Notes under the pieces: model-generated
Database searches by the model: none
What the model saw: the letters and a program-made list of their open reading frames with translations, nothing else
What the model was told of the DNA's origin: nothing
NCBI GenBank assembly: GCA_937927915.1
Contig: CALGKB010000005.1
Coordinates: 62,001-126,000 of the forward strand
Origin: an uncultured Pseudanabaenaceae cyanobacterium
Lineage (GTDB): Bacteria > Cyanobacteriota > Cyanobacteriia > Pseudanabaenales > Pseudanabaenaceae
DNA: 64,000 nucleotides
Reading direction: 5' to 3'
Program-made: the position numbers and the translations under genes
Shown: positions 33,650 through 43,099 of the stretch, one piece after another
How the letters are laid out: every line of letters starts with the position of its first letter
How positions within the stretch are numbered: position 1 is the stretch's first letter

Positions 33650-34255
33650 TTAGGCAGTAGCCTTAGCGAAGTTTGCCGCCGCAAAGTCCCAGTTTACTAG
33701 GTGATCGAGGAAGGTTTGGGCATAGTCGGGACGGCGGTTTTGGTAATCCAGATAGTAGGCATGTTCCCACACATCCATAGTCAGCAGGGGGATTTGATTT
33801 TGATGCAGGGGGTTTTCTGCATTGAGGGTCTTAGTGACTTTGAGGGTGCCGTTTTCCAGGACTAGCCAAGCCCAACCACTGCCAAACTGACCGACACCAG
33901 CGGCTTTGAACTGCTCCTTAAATGCCTCGAAGCTACCGAAGTCAGCCTTAATTTTCTCTGCCAGTGCCCCTGTGGGCTGACCACCGCCATTGGGTTTCAT
34001 GGAGTGCCAATAGAAGGTGTGATTCCACACCTGGGCAGCATTGTTGAAAATAGCCACTTTGCTGGGGTCGCCGGCGGTGGCTTTGATAATTTCTTCCAGG
34101 GATTTGTTCTCTAAGTCCGTACCTTTGATGAGATTGTTGAGATTGTTGACATAGCCCTGATGGTGCTTGCCGTGATGGAAGCTCAGGGTGTTAGCGGAAA
34201 TATGGGGTTCAAGGGCGTTTTGGTCGTAGGGCAGATTTGGAAGTTCAAAAGCCAT
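33650..34255 (-). CDS. sodB: Iron superoxide dismutase
   Basis: The ATG at 34255 (MAFELPNLPY) gives the usual length of 201 residues. Metal ligands are visible: histidine in LSFHHGKHHQGYV (residue 27), histidine in FYWHSM, and the aspartate and histidine of DVWEHAYYLDY. The FNNAAQVWNH motif and GGQPTG favour the iron type over manganese. It removes superoxide in the cytoplasm. It has its own terminator and an 85-base upstream gap. Confidence 0.95.
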   Translation of the reverse strand: MAFELPNLPYDQNALEPHISANTLSFHHGKHHQGYVNNLNNLIKGTDLENKSLEEIIKATAGDPSKVAIFNNAAQVWNHTFYWHSMKPNGGGQPTGALAEKIKADFGSFEAFKEQFKAAGVGQFGSGWAWLVLENGTLKVTKTLNAENPLHQNQIPLLTMDVWEHAYYLDYQNRRPDYAQTFLDHLVNWDFAAANFAKATA

Positions 34256-34340
34256 TACTTTTCCTCTCAATAATTAGCCATGAGACATAGCCCATGATCC
34301 CACGAAATGCCCCCATCGGCAATCTCTCTCGCGGTATGTA

Positions 34341-34790
34341 CTATTCAACGGGAAGGGCGCGGTAACCCCACACCCCTTTACAGTAGTCGTTTAGCTGTTT
34401 GGTGTTGAGGTTAAGACTGGCAGTGAGGCTTTGCAGGTAGGGCAAGTTCCTTTCCAGCACGTAGGGATCGCCCACTAGCTGCCCCTCACGGATGTTTTTG
34501 AACACTTCTGCCATCGCCTGTAGTCCACTGACCAACTGTTGCTGGATGGTTTGCAGGGTGGGGTCTTGCAGATTGAGGGCACTGACATCACTGCCTAGCT
34601 GTTCTGTAAAGGCTTGGGCGATCGTGGGGTGGTCAATTTTGGGGGCTGCCTGACTGTGCCAGTTGTTGTAGAGCTTGCTAAATACGCGGCATTCCACTCC
34701 CCTCCTAGGGCTTTGGACAGCAGCGGCAGGTAGGGGCAACGTGAGGACTAGAACCAACACTAGAAGCAAGGCAGGGCAAAGAGGTTTCAT
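34341..34790 (-). CDS. Secreted hypothetical protein
   Basis: This 149-residue protein has a strong signal peptide (ALLLVLVLVLTLPLPAAA-V). The mature part of about 125 residues is helical, with two cysteines (C34 and C140) at its ends that could pair. I recognise no family. It is divergent from ilvD and upstream of sodB on the same strand. Confidence 0.75.
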   Translation of the reverse strand: MKPLCPALLLVLVLVLTLPLPAAAVQSPRRGVECRVFSKLYNNWHSQAAPKIDHPTIAQAFTEQLGSDVSALNLQDPTLQTIQQQLVSGLQAMAEVFKNIREGQLVGDPYVLERNLPYLQSLTASLNLNTKQLNDYCKGVWGYRALPVE

Positions 34791-34836
34791 AAACTGGAGT
34801 TCCCGCTAAAATGAACTTATCACTGTGAGAGGTACT

Positions 34837-36519
34837 ATGGCTGAATTACGGAGTCGTGTTGTCACCCAGGGCATCCACCGTTCCCCTAACCGCGCCATGA
34901 TGCGGGCAGTAGGGTTCAAGGATGAGGATTTCACCAAACCGATCGTGGGGATCGCCAACGCCTACAGCAATATTACCCCCTGCAATATGGGAATTAACGA
35001 ACTGGCACTCACGGCTATGGCGGAACTGCGCGGCAGTGGTGCTATGCCCCAGATGTTCGGCACGATCACCATCAGCGATGGTATCTCTATGGGCACGGAG
35101 GGGATGAAGTACTCCCTGGTCTCCCGCGATGTCATTGCCGACTCCATTGAAACGGTCTGTAACGGGCAGTCCTTGGACGGTCTCCTGGCGATCGGGGGCT
35201 GTGACAAGAATATGCCAGGGGCGATGATCGCAATGCTGCGGATGAATATCCCCTCTATCTTCGTCTATGGGGGTACGATCAAACCTGGCAATCTCAATGG
35301 CAAGGATTTAACTATCGTCAGTGCCTTTGAGGCGGTGGGGCAGTACAGTGCTGGCAAAATTACGGAGGAGGAGCTGCTAGCGATCGAGCGCAAGGCTTGT
35401 CCAGGGGCGGGTTCCTGTGGTGGCATGTACACTGCCAATACTATGTCTTCCCTGTTTGAAGCCATGGGGATGAGTCTACCCCGTTCTTCCACTATGGCGG
35501 CAGAAGATGCGGAAAAACGGATCAGCACAGGGGAATCGGCAAGGGTATTGGTGCAAGCGATCGAGAAACAAATCCTGCCCCGCGATATTGTCACTCGTAA
35601 AGCGCTGGAAAATGCCATTGCTGTCCTGATGGCAGTAGGGGGATCGACGAATGCAGTCTTACACCTGTTAGCCATTGCCCATGCGGCGGAAGTGCCCTTG
35701 ACCATCGATGACTTTGAGACTATCCGCGCCAAAGTGCCCGTGCTATGTGATTTGAAACCCTCAGGGCGCTATGTGACCACCGATTTCCACCGTGTGGGGG
35801 GCGTGCCCCAGGTGATGAAGATGCTCCTGTCCCAAGGTTTGCTCCACGGTGACGCACTGACAATTACAGGAAAAACGATCGAGGAAGCCCTGGCGGATAT
35901 ACCCGTTGACCCCGACCCCAACCAGGACATTATTCGTCCCTTCCATTACCCCCTCTATCCTTCTGGGCACATCACTATCCTCAAGGGCAATCTGGCAGAG
36001 GAAGGAGCAGTGGCAAAGATCAGCGGTGTGAAAAATCCTGTGATTACGGGTCCAGCGCGGGTATTTGAGTCAGAGGAAGCCTGTTTGGAGGCAATTCTAG
36101 GGGGGCGGATCAGACCAGGGGATGTGATTGTTATTCGCTACGAAGGACCCAAGGGCGGTCCCGGAATGCGGGAGATGCTCTCCCCCACCAGTGCTTTGAT
36201 TGGGGCTGGTTTGGGGGATTCTGTTGGTCTGATCACGGATGGTAGGTTCTCTGGCGGCACTTACGGTATGGTGGTGGGGCACGTTGCTCCTGAGGCTTAT
36301 GTGGGTGGCACTATTGCTCTGGTGGAAGAAGGGGATTCTATCACCATCGATGCCCATCGACGCCTATTGCAACTCAATGTCAGTGAGGAGGTACTAGCGC
36401 AGCGGCGGCAAAATTGGAAACAACCGCCCCCCCGTTATCAGCGTGGAGTCCTGGCAAAATACGCCCGCCTTGTGTCCAGCAGCAGTTTGGGAGCAGTCAC
36501 CGATCGGTTTGTCGATTAG
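34837..36519 (+). CDS. ilvD: Dihydroxy-acid dehydratase
   Basis: The ATG at 34837 has GAGAGG five bases upstream; GTG 34825 would add four residues. The 560-residue IlvD/Edd enzyme has cluster-binding cysteines in [19 protein letters not shown] and [17 protein letters not shown], and the end motif [17 protein letters not shown]. It dehydrates dihydroxy acids in valine, leucine and isoleucine synthesis. A secreted protein gene is divergent from it; the next region to the right is degenerate. Confidence 0.96.
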   Translation: MAELRSRVVTQGIHRSPNRAMMRAVGFKDEDFTKPIVGIANAYSNITPCNMGINELALTAMAELRGSGAMPQMFGTITISDGISMGTEGMKYSLVSRDVIADSIETVCNGQSLDGLLAIGGCDKNMPGAMIAMLRMNIPSIFVYGGTIKPGNLNGKDLTIVSAFEAVGQYSAGKITEEELLAIERKACPGAGSCGGMYTANTMSSLFEAMGMSLPRSSTMAAEDAEKRISTGESARVLVQAIEKQILPRDIVTRKALENAIAVLMAVGGSTNAVLHLLAIAHAAEVPLTIDDFETIRAKVPVLCDLKPSGRYVTTDFHRVGGVPQVMKMLLSQGLLHGDALTITGKTIEEALADIPVDPDPNQDIIRPFHYPLYPSGHITILKGNLAEEGAVAKISGVKNPVITGPARVFESEEACLEAILGGRIRPGDVIVIRYEGPKGGPGMREMLSPTSALIGAGLGDSVGLITDGRFSGGTYGMVVGHVAPEAYVGGTIALVEEGDSITIDAHRRLLQLNVSEEVLAQRRQNWKQPPPRYQRGVLAKYARLVSSSSLGAVTDRFVD

Positions 36520-36930
36520 CAGTTTACCAGCACGGATACAGAGGCTCGTAACGCAAACTCTTCTCACCTGGCTGCCCTGCCCCCCAGGGCTGCACTCCCC
36601 TGCTCCTGTTTGCCCTCCTGTACTACTGACACGATCGGCAGGACTGGTTTTTCGGTGTCGATATGGGTATCTATCCCCTTCCTCGCTATCGGCGTACCGC
36701 GACTTGAGTTATGTCCTCTGTGTTGGTCTTAGAGATAGAATATGACCGCAAGTTGCACGCCTACAGGGCACTGGGACAATCCAGAGTACTGGCAGCGGGG
36801 GGAGCCGCTGTGGATGTCGGAGATGGGCTTGGGTAGAGGGGAGCGGAATTGGTGGCAAAAGAAAAGCTAGCAGAGTACCTCCGATCGATCGGTATTGACC
36901 CTGACCAAATCCTGCAATAGGGCATAACGC
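36520..36930. other. 411-base degenerate stretch
   Basis: No intact gene is visible. Plus-strand fragments look protein-like but are interrupted. One reads LLLFALLYY, a TGA, then DRQDWFFGVDMGIYPLPRYR and another stop. A second frame starts at 36711 and is listed separately. The likely explanation is one or two decayed small genes. No terminator or repeat was recognised. Confidence 0.4.
36711..36920 (+). pseudogene. Small gene interrupted by an in-frame amber codon
   Basis: From ATG 36711 the frame reads MSSVLVLEIEYDRKLHAYRA to VDVGDGLG. It meets TAG at 36834-36836, then continues in the same frame RGAELVAKEKLAEYLRSIG to DPDQILQ and TAG at 36918-36920. The region after the amber looks like genuine helical protein. 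No family is recognised. Confidence 0.4.
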
Positions 36931-38010
36931 CTAGCCTATCAATTGCGGTGGTACTGACAGCCAACACCGATCGCGGTGGGACTGGTGGCACAAATCCATC
37001 AGTTGTTGGGAATAGACTCCATCTTGTAGAGTGGGCAAGGGGGTAGTTTCCCCCCGCAGGGTGCGCACAAAATCCTGACAGAGGGCAATGAAGGGAGCTA
37101 GCCGCCCATCGCTAAATACCTCCGGAAATGTCTCCGCTGTAGCGACAAATTCCCACTCCTTGCCTGGGGGAGCAAATTGCACTTGAAACCCATGCCCATA
37201 GTCCTGGAGGTTGGAGCTACCCAAAACTAGCGTCCCCTCTTCCCCATAGACCGTAATCCAGTGCCCCCGCCCCTGGTACGCCACCGTACTAATGCTGATG
37301 CTAGCAGGGGTACCGTCCGTCAATTCCGCCAAGATGTGACAGGTGTCATCCGTATCCACAGGTTGCATCACCCCCGCCCGATCGGGTCTTGCTTTGATAG
37401 CTGTACTCAAATGGGCACAAATTTGGTGCACACCCCCAAAAAACCAGCGCAGATAGTCAAACACATGGGAACCCAATGCCCCCAGGGCACCCCCCCCCAA
37501 CTCCTTCTGACTGTACCAATTCCACTCCCGTTGGGGATTTGCCCGTCCCTGTACCAACCACTCCACCTGCACCAGTCGCTTTTTACCCACGCGGGGTAGC
37601 ATCGCCCTAAACTGTTTCCACTGCGGGATATAGCGCAACTCAAAGTCCACCGCTGCCACCAAATTTTGCCGCTGCGCCAGGTGATATAGTTCCACTGCTT
37701 CCCCCACCTTCATCGTCACAGGCTTCTCCAAGATAATGTGCTTGCCCGCTTCTAGGCTAGCCCTTGCCATCTCAAAGTGCAAAAACGGCGGTGTGGAAAT
37801 ACTAACTACCTGCACATCCTGTCGCTCTAGGAGGTCAGAGAACCGATCGGTCGCCAGAGGAATATGGAACTCCTGTGCCACCGCCTGCGCCTTGGCCAAA
37901 TTGCGGTCATAGACTGCCACCACCCCTAAACCCTCGCACCGCTGCAGACCAGGGATATGCACCTGCTTGCCAAACCCTGTTCCCGCCACAGCCACACCGA
38001 AACGCTCCAT
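36931..38010 (-). CDS. Gfo/Idh/MocA-family oxidoreductase
   Basis: The 359 residues have an N-terminal Rossmann fold with VAVAGTGFGKQVHIPGLQ (residues 6-23) and the family motif IILEKPVTMKVGEAVEL with the catalytic lysine near residue 95. An alpha/beta C-terminal domain follows, including GGGALGALGSHVFDYLRWFFG. It probably oxidises or reduces a sugar or inositol with NAD(P). The substrate cannot be read from the sequence. It is divergent from the coiled-coil/ABC1-kinase pair. Confidence 0.9.
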   Translation of the reverse strand: MERFGVAVAGTGFGKQVHIPGLQRCEGLGVVAVYDRNLAKAQAVAQEFHIPLATDRFSDLLERQDVQVVSISTPPFLHFEMARASLEAGKHIILEKPVTMKVGEAVELYHLAQRQNLVAAVDFELRYIPQWKQFRAMLPRVGKKRLVQVEWLVQGRANPQREWNWYSQKELGGGALGALGSHVFDYLRWFFGGVHQICAHLSTAIKARPDRAGVMQPVDTDDTCHILAELTDGTPASISISTVAYQGRGHWITVYGEEGTLVLGSSNLQDYGHGFQVQFAPPGKEWEFVATAETFPEVFSDGRLAPFIALCQDFVRTLRGETTPLPTLQDGVYSQQLMDLCHQSHRDRCWLSVPPQLIG

Positions 38011-38081
38011 CTCTAGTGCCCCACTCTTTCTCTAATTTGTAACAGTGTGTAGACTTAAAGAGTAATACAAAGATTGCAACT

Positions 38082-38378
38082 ATGGTCAATCCTATACTCC
38101 ATGCCTTTTTTGTCGGTCGGGCAACAGCAGAAGTCCTCACCGATCGGTTAGAAGATGCTCTTACCGACTTCCTCAGTGCCCTGGGCAAATTTGATGCCGA
38201 ACAGCGGGAAAAACTGCGCCAATTCACAGAAGAGGTGATGGCAAAAACCCAGCAACAGGAAGCAACTGTGACCACTGCCCCCCCCGCTGACCTGCAGGAG
38301 ACCCTCGACAATCTGCGGGCAGAGATTGCCCAACTGAAGGCGGAGTTACAGCAGTATCGCACCCAACATGGCAACTGA
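38082..38378 (+). CDS. Small coiled-coil protein coupled to the ABC1 kinase gene
   Basis: The 98 residues begin VNPILHAFFVGRATAEVLTDRL, followed by FDAEQREKLRQFTEEVM. A C-terminal coiled coil follows (LDNLRAEIAQLKAELQQY). The pattern is common in cyanobacteria (I think DUF6825). It overlaps the ABC1-type kinase gene by 11 bases, which argues for co-translation and a shared pathway. Confidence 0.75.
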   Translation: MVNPILHAFFVGRATAEVLTDRLEDALTDFLSALGKFDAEQREKLRQFTEEVMAKTQQQEATVTTAPPADLQETLDNLRAEIAQLKAELQQYRTQHGN

Positions 38379-40059
38379 ATCCCAGTACCGCTGGAGCCGT
38401 GACAACTACTCCGAACTCGCCCGCACGATCGATATATGGCGGATGGTCTTGACCTTTTTGGTCATGATCTGGCTAGACAGCAAGGACTGGAGTTACATTG
38501 GGGGCAAAACCCCCCAAAAAGTAAAAATCCGCACCCGCGAACGCGCCCGCTGGCTACGGGAAGCCCTCCTGGAACTGGGACCTACCTTTATCAAAGTAGG
38601 GCAACTCCTCTCCACCCGCGCCGATGTTCTCCCCACCGAGTCAGTGGAAGAACTGAGCAAACTACAGGACCGCGTCCCTGCTTTTTCCTACGAAAAGGCA
38701 AAGCACATCCTGGAAACAGAACTGGGAAAACCGATAGAGGAAATTTTTGCCCATTTTGACCCCCAACCCCTCGCCGCTGCCAGCCTGGGACAAGTCCACC
38801 GCGCCCGCCTGCACACAGGGGAAGAAGTAGTAGTGAAAATTCAGCGCCCTGGTCTCCTGAAACTGTTTGCCATTGATTTAGGCATCCTACGCAAAATCGC
38901 CCAGTATTTCACCAACCACCCCCGCTACGGCAGAGGCAGGGACTGGCTAGGTATCTACGAAGAATGCCGCCGCATCCTCTACCAAGAGGCAGACTACCTC
39001 AACGAGGGCAGAAACGCCGACACCTTCCGCCGCAACTTCCGCCACGACGATCGTATCCTCATCCCCCGCGTCTACTGGCGCTACTCCACCAAACGCATCC
39101 TCACCCTGGAATACCTGCCCGGCATCAAAATCAGCGACTACGACCAACTAGAGGCACACCAGATCGATCGGAAAAGCATCGCCCGCCTCAGCGCCGAATC
39201 CTACCTGCAACAACTCCTCTACCATGGTTTCTTCCATGCTGACCCCCACCCCGGCAACCTCGCCGTTACCCCTGCCGGGCAACTGATCTTCTATGACTTT
39301 GGCATGATGGGACAAATCCCCATTCTAACCAAGGAAAAACTCCTGCACACCTTTTGGGGCATTGCCAGGAAAGATGCCGATGCCGTCGTAGCAGCCCTGG
39401 TGGATTTAGGTGTACTAGAATTAAATGGAGACCCAGGACCCGTGCGCCGCTCCATCCAATATATGTTGGATAACTTTGTCGGCAAACCCCTCGGTCCCCA
39501 ATCCCTGGGCGCCATCAGCGATGACCTCTACGAAATTGCCTATGAACAACCCTTCCGCTTCCCCGCCACCTTTACCTTTGTGCTACGCGCCCTCTCCACC
39601 CTGGAAGGATTAGGGAAAGGACTAGACCCCGACTTTAACTTCATGGAAATCGCCAAACCCTACGCCCTCAATCTTATGGAAAACGGCAATAATCGACAGG
39701 ATTTAACAAACTTTTCATCAGGTTTTTTGGGGGAAATAGGAAGACAAGCCGCCCAGGTGAGTACCTCTGCCCTGACTCTGCCGCGCAAGTTGGAAGATAC
39801 AATTCTTAAACTGGAGCGGGGGGATATCCGACTGCGTGTAAAAGCGCAAGAAACTGATAGAATACTAAGAAGGATCAGCAGTATAGCAAACGCGATCGTG
39901 CTAGCAATAATGGGAACAGCCTTTTTACTATCGGCAACAGCTTTGTTTATTGCGGGGTGGCGTTGGCTGGCTGTGGTTCCCCTCACTATATCCCTTGCCC
40001 TGATGGGGGGGACGCTGAGGGTTTTGGGGCGACAGGAAAAAATCGATCGGTCATTTTAG
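38368..40059 (+). CDS. ABC1/UbiB-family atypical kinase
   Basis: The 563 residues contain the ABC1 kinase-like domain. The markers are LGPTFIKVGQLLSTRADVLP, the alanine-rich AAASLGQVHRARL, VVKIQRPG with the catalytic lysine, GFFHADPHPGNLAV and FYDFGMMGQ. Two hydrophobic segments end the protein (about 505-545). In plants and cyanobacteria such proteins affect quinone and prenyl-lipid metabolism under light stress. Its start overlaps the coiled-coil gene, and the PP2C phosphatase begins three bases after its stop. Confidence 0.93.
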   Translation: MATESQYRWSRDNYSELARTIDIWRMVLTFLVMIWLDSKDWSYIGGKTPQKVKIRTRERARWLREALLELGPTFIKVGQLLSTRADVLPTESVEELSKLQDRVPAFSYEKAKHILETELGKPIEEIFAHFDPQPLAAASLGQVHRARLHTGEEVVVKIQRPGLLKLFAIDLGILRKIAQYFTNHPRYGRGRDWLGIYEECRRILYQEADYLNEGRNADTFRRNFRHDDRILIPRVYWRYSTKRILTLEYLPGIKISDYDQLEAHQIDRKSIARLSAESYLQQLLYHGFFHADPHPGNLAVTPAGQLIFYDFGMMGQIPILTKEKLLHTFWGIARKDADAVVAALVDLGVLELNGDPGPVRRSIQYMLDNFVGKPLGPQSLGAISDDLYEIAYEQPFRFPATFTFVLRALSTLEGLGKGLDPDFNFMEIAKPYALNLMENGNNRQDLTNFSSGFLGEIGRQAAQVSTSALTLPRKLEDTILKLERGDIRLRVKAQETDRILRRISSIANAIVLAIMGTAFLLSATALFIAGWRWLAVVPLTISLALMGGTLRVLGRQEKIDRSF

Positions 40060-40062
40060 CCT

Positions 40063-40788
40063 ATGAGACTAGTGTTTGCGGGAGAAACTGACCCAGGCTG
40101 TATACGGAGTTCCAACCAGGATTCTTACTACATTGATCCCCAGGCGCGGTTTTTTGTCGTTGCCGATGGTATGGGGGGACACGCGGGGGGGGAAGAGGCA
40201 AGTCGGTTAGCCACCGCCGTTATTAGTGCCTACCTCGACCGGCAGTGGGAACAGGACTTACCAGCGGAAGAATTACTAGAGGAAGCCATCATCAAGGCAA
40301 ATTACGCCATCCTCTCCGACCAATACACCCATCCCGAACGGCAAGACATGGGTACAACGGTTGTATTGCTGATGATGTACCAAAATGAGACCTGGTTTAG
40401 TCACATTGGCGATTCCCGCCTCTACCGTTTGCGGGGAGAACGCCTAGAACAGCTCAGCGATGACCACACCTGGATTGCCCGCGCCATTGCCACAGGGATA
40501 CTAACCCCAGAGGAAGCACGCCGTCACCCCTGGCGCCATATGCTCCTGCAGTGCCTGGGCAGAGAAGACATCCAACTGATCGAAACTCGTAGAATTGACA
40601 TGGAACCAGGGGACCGCTTTTTAATGTGCAGTGACGGTCTGACAGAGGAATTGACGGACGACACTATCAAGGAAATTTGGCTCAGCTACAGCTATCAGGA
40701 AGTGCCCAAAAAGATGATCGAAGCCGCCAAAGCGCGGGGCGGCAAAGACAACATCACCGTTGTCGTGGTACATAATGAAGAGGAGTAG
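40063..40788 (+). CDS. PP2C-type serine/threonine phosphatase
   Basis: This 241-residue phosphatase has the metal-binding motifs SSNQDSYYID, VADGMGGHAGGEEASRLA, HIGDSRLYRL, LMCSDGLTEELTDD and GGKDNITVVVV. It is a soluble single-domain enzyme of the Stp1/PphA group. It follows the ABC1-type kinase by three bases, so the kinase-like protein and the phosphatase are probably in one operon. Whether they share a substrate is unknown. Confidence 0.93.
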   Translation: MRLVFAGETDPGCIRSSNQDSYYIDPQARFFVVADGMGGHAGGEEASRLATAVISAYLDRQWEQDLPAEELLEEAIIKANYAILSDQYTHPERQDMGTTVVLLMMYQNETWFSHIGDSRLYRLRGERLEQLSDDHTWIARAIATGILTPEEARRHPWRHMLLQCLGREDIQLIETRRIDMEPGDRFLMCSDGLTEELTDDTIKEIWLSYSYQEVPKKMIEAAKARGGKDNITVVVVHNEEE

Positions 40789-40803
40789 TGCGAGGCAAAA
40801 GTT

Positions 40804-41124
40804 ATGAATCCCATGTTGCGTACCAAGATTGAGGCGCAAATCAAGAACAACAAAATCATGGTCTACATGAAGGGCACGCCGGATATGCCCCAGTGCGGTT
40901 TTTCCGCTGCCACTGTGCAGGTATTGAAATCCCTAGGCTATCCCTTTACTGCTGTCAACGTCCTGGAGGACCCCGAACTGCGCCAGGGGATCAAGGAGTT
41001 TTCCAATTGGCCCACCATACCCCAAGTGTACATCAACGGGGAGTTTATCGGCGGCTGCGATATTATCCAAGAAATGTATCAGCGGGGTGAGTTACAGCAG
41101 CTACTGCGAGAAGTGCATGGATGA
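40804..41124 (+). CDS. grxD: Monothiol glutaredoxin (CGFS type)
   Basis: The 106-residue protein has the CGFS active site at residues 31-34 ([14 protein letters not shown]), the [18 protein letters not shown] motif and the family length. Such proteins carry [2Fe-2S] clusters with glutathione. It begins 15 bases after the phosphatase gene. Its end overlaps the ComFB-type gene by eight bases. Confidence 0.95.
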   Translation: MNPMLRTKIEAQIKNNKIMVYMKGTPDMPQCGFSAATVQVLKSLGYPFTAVNVLEDPELRQGIKEFSNWPTIPQVYINGEFIGGCDIIQEMYQRGELQQLLREVHG

Positions 41125-42118
41125 ATGCAAGAATGTGATTGAAGACCTCGTGGTGCGGGAGGTGAAGGTCCAGTTAGAGTTGCTCTCGGACAATATCAGG
41201 GCGACCATTTCCCCCCACGAAGTAGCTGCCTATGCCCTCAATCGTCTGCCTACCCTTTATGCCACTAGTCGGGACGGCTGGCACCAACAGCGGCAACGGG
41301 CTGAAAGGGAACTAAAACAAACGATCGAGCACCAGGTAAAGCGAGCGATCGTGGCAGTGCGGCGGGATACCATGCGCCAGGCAGACCCCCTACCCCAGGA
41401 AGAGATGGTGGGGGAAGCCCGTGCCCTGGCAAAGTTACGCCAAATTCTGCAGCGGGAGACTCTGACCTGGAATGAGGTGCCCCAGGCAGTAGAAGAAGCC
41501 CTCAAAACCATCAAAATTAGGGGTGTTCTGGAATACAAGAAACTGTCCGAGAGCAGGCGCAGCGCTATTGCCGTGCAGGACTATTTGAAACGGCGCAAAG
41601 TGCAGGCAGCGGATTGGAAGGGGCGGGAATCCTTTGCTTACTTTGGCACGGATAGCAAAAAAGCGGACAAGGAGTTTGCCAATTATTTGGAAGCAGAGGG
41701 GGCGGACTTTGTCAACATTTTGGAACGTCTTGTCTATTCCCTGGCGGAGCAGTACTTACAGCGGTCTAGCCCCCAAATTCGGGAAAAGGTGAATTTATAC
41801 GAGGTGGTTGCCTATACCCTCAACCGCGTGCCTCCCATGTATGCCACTACTGCCAAGGGGTTAAAGGAATTGCGGCAGAGAGCACGAACAGAGTACGGTA
41901 AGCAAATTGTCAACACTATTCACGAAGCCGTCACAGTAGTTTTACAAAATCCCCACCGATCGGTAGCGCCCTTACCATTCAAACGACGGCAGGGAGACTG
42001 TCAAGCAGCCTTGAAGAAATTGGAGCGCATACTCCAGGTCACGGACATAGACTGTAGCAATGTGGCAGTCTTGGTGGCAGATGCCCTACATCAGATGATG
42101 TCTGGGTTTATCACGTAA
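41117..42118 (+). CDS. Tandem ComFB-domain protein
   Basis: The start is ATG 41117, overlapping the grxD stop by eight bases; a start at 41087 lies inside grxD. The 333 residues contain two ComFB-like modules. The first (about 1-60) has [11 protein letters not shown] and [16 protein letters not shown]. The second (about 200-265) has [15 protein letters not shown] and [16 protein letters not shown]. ComFB proteins bind cyclic di-nucleotides in some cyanobacteria; that is known for relatives and only inferred here. The doubling is unusual for a family normally of one module. Confidence 0.85.
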   Translation: MDECKNVIEDLVVREVKVQLELLSDNIRATISPHEVAAYALNRLPTLYATSRDGWHQQRQRAERELKQTIEHQVKRAIVAVRRDTMRQADPLPQEEMVGEARALAKLRQILQRETLTWNEVPQAVEEALKTIKIRGVLEYKKLSESRRSAIAVQDYLKRRKVQAADWKGRESFAYFGTDSKKADKEFANYLEAEGADFVNILERLVYSLAEQYLQRSSPQIREKVNLYEVVAYTLNRVPPMYATTAKGLKELRQRARTEYGKQIVNTIHEAVTVVLQNPHRSVAPLPFKRRQGDCQAALKKLERILQVTDIDCSNVAVLVADALHQMMSGFIT

Positions 42119-43099
42119 CTGTCGCCATAGTTTTTGGTAAGCAGTGGTGGCTGAGGGGGAGAGGGGCAGTATGGGTTCGCATTTGGCGAGGTAGGCGGGG
42201 GGCAAGAAACGATCGGTATCTGTAATTCCGATGCCGTCAGTGAAGACAGTGAGCAAATGGCTTTGGTGGGGTTGCAGCGAATAATTGATCCATTTCGCAA
42301 TGAGGGGATGGGGTTGGAGGACTGCCCAACAATCAAACCAGAGGGCTGTACCTTCCTGGGGATGCACTACTCGGAGGTAGGGATAGCGCTTGACAATTGT
42401 GTGCACATCGTTTGACCACCCCACTGCGACCCAAGTATCCTCCTGGACAAGGGCTTGCACATAATAGTTGGATGTATAGGTCAGGGTTTGCCCATCTAAA
42501 CTGTGGAGGTCAGCCTGCAATTGCTCAATATCAACTAATGGCATTTGGTTATAGGAAAAACCCCGCCGTTTGAGACAGAGACCAATCACTTCCCGGTCGT
42601 TATCCGGCAAACTAATGCGTCTTTGTAAACCAGGGTGCCACAGGTCTTGCCAACTTTGAATGGGGGGAATATGCCATTTTTGCAGCTGCCTAGAGTTATA
42701 AATAATTACTGTCGTACCCCAGCGATAGGGGATGCCGTAGTGCTTATTATCAATCACACCTACTGCCCGCCAGGGGGGAGGAATTAACTGCAAATTGGGA
42801 ATAACTTGGGGGTCGATCGGTTGTAGGGAATTGTACAACAGGGGAAGCCAACTATCTCCCACACTACACAGCGCCGCCTCTGTTTTACCCTCCCTAATCA
42901 TATTAGTAATTTCTGTATAATTGTTGCCCAGCTGCGGTAAGAGGCGTACTCCCTCCCGTCGCTGAAATTCCTGTAAAAATCGGCTAGGAATAGCACCGCT
43001 TAGAAGTGTCAGATGGAGGGGTTTAGTATGAGAAGAAAGGCGGGCACAGCTGCTGAGACCGATCGTGGTCAATCCTGCCAGGAAATGACGGCGATTCAT
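42086..43099 (-). CDS. Extracytoplasmic substrate-binding protein, PotD-like
   Basis: The 337 residues start MNRRHFLAGLTTIGLSSCARL, with a lipobox-like LSSC. This suggests a lipoprotein, possibly Tat-dependent because of the double arginine. The fold resembles spermidine/putrescine-binding proteins (GIPYRWGTTVIIYNSRQL, SWQDLWHPGLQRRISLPDNDREVIGLCLK). No permease or ATPase is adjacent. The 3' end overlaps the convergent ComFB gene by 33 bases, and its start overlaps the dnaB stop by four. Confidence 0.85.
   Translation of the reverse strand: MNRRHFLAGLTTIGLSSCARLSSHTKPLHLTLLSGAIPSRFLQEFQRREGVRLLPQLGNNYTEITNMIREGKTEAALCSVGDSWLPLLYNSLQPIDPQVIPNLQLIPPPWRAVGVIDNKHYGIPYRWGTTVIIYNSRQLQKWHIPPIQSWQDLWHPGLQRRISLPDNDREVIGLCLKRRGFSYNQMPLVDIEQLQADLHSLDGQTLTYTSNYYVQALVQEDTWVAVGWSNDVHTIVKRYPYLRVVHPQEGTALWFDCWAVLQPHPLIAKWINYSLQPHQSHLLTVFTDGIGITDTDRFLPPAYLAKCEPILPLSPSATTAYQKLWRQLRDKPRHHLM

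Noticed and set aside
36443-36745. A 100-codon frame overlapping the end of ilvD
   Set aside because: It starts inside ilvD in another frame and has low-complexity content. Other frames of the same region look more protein-like.
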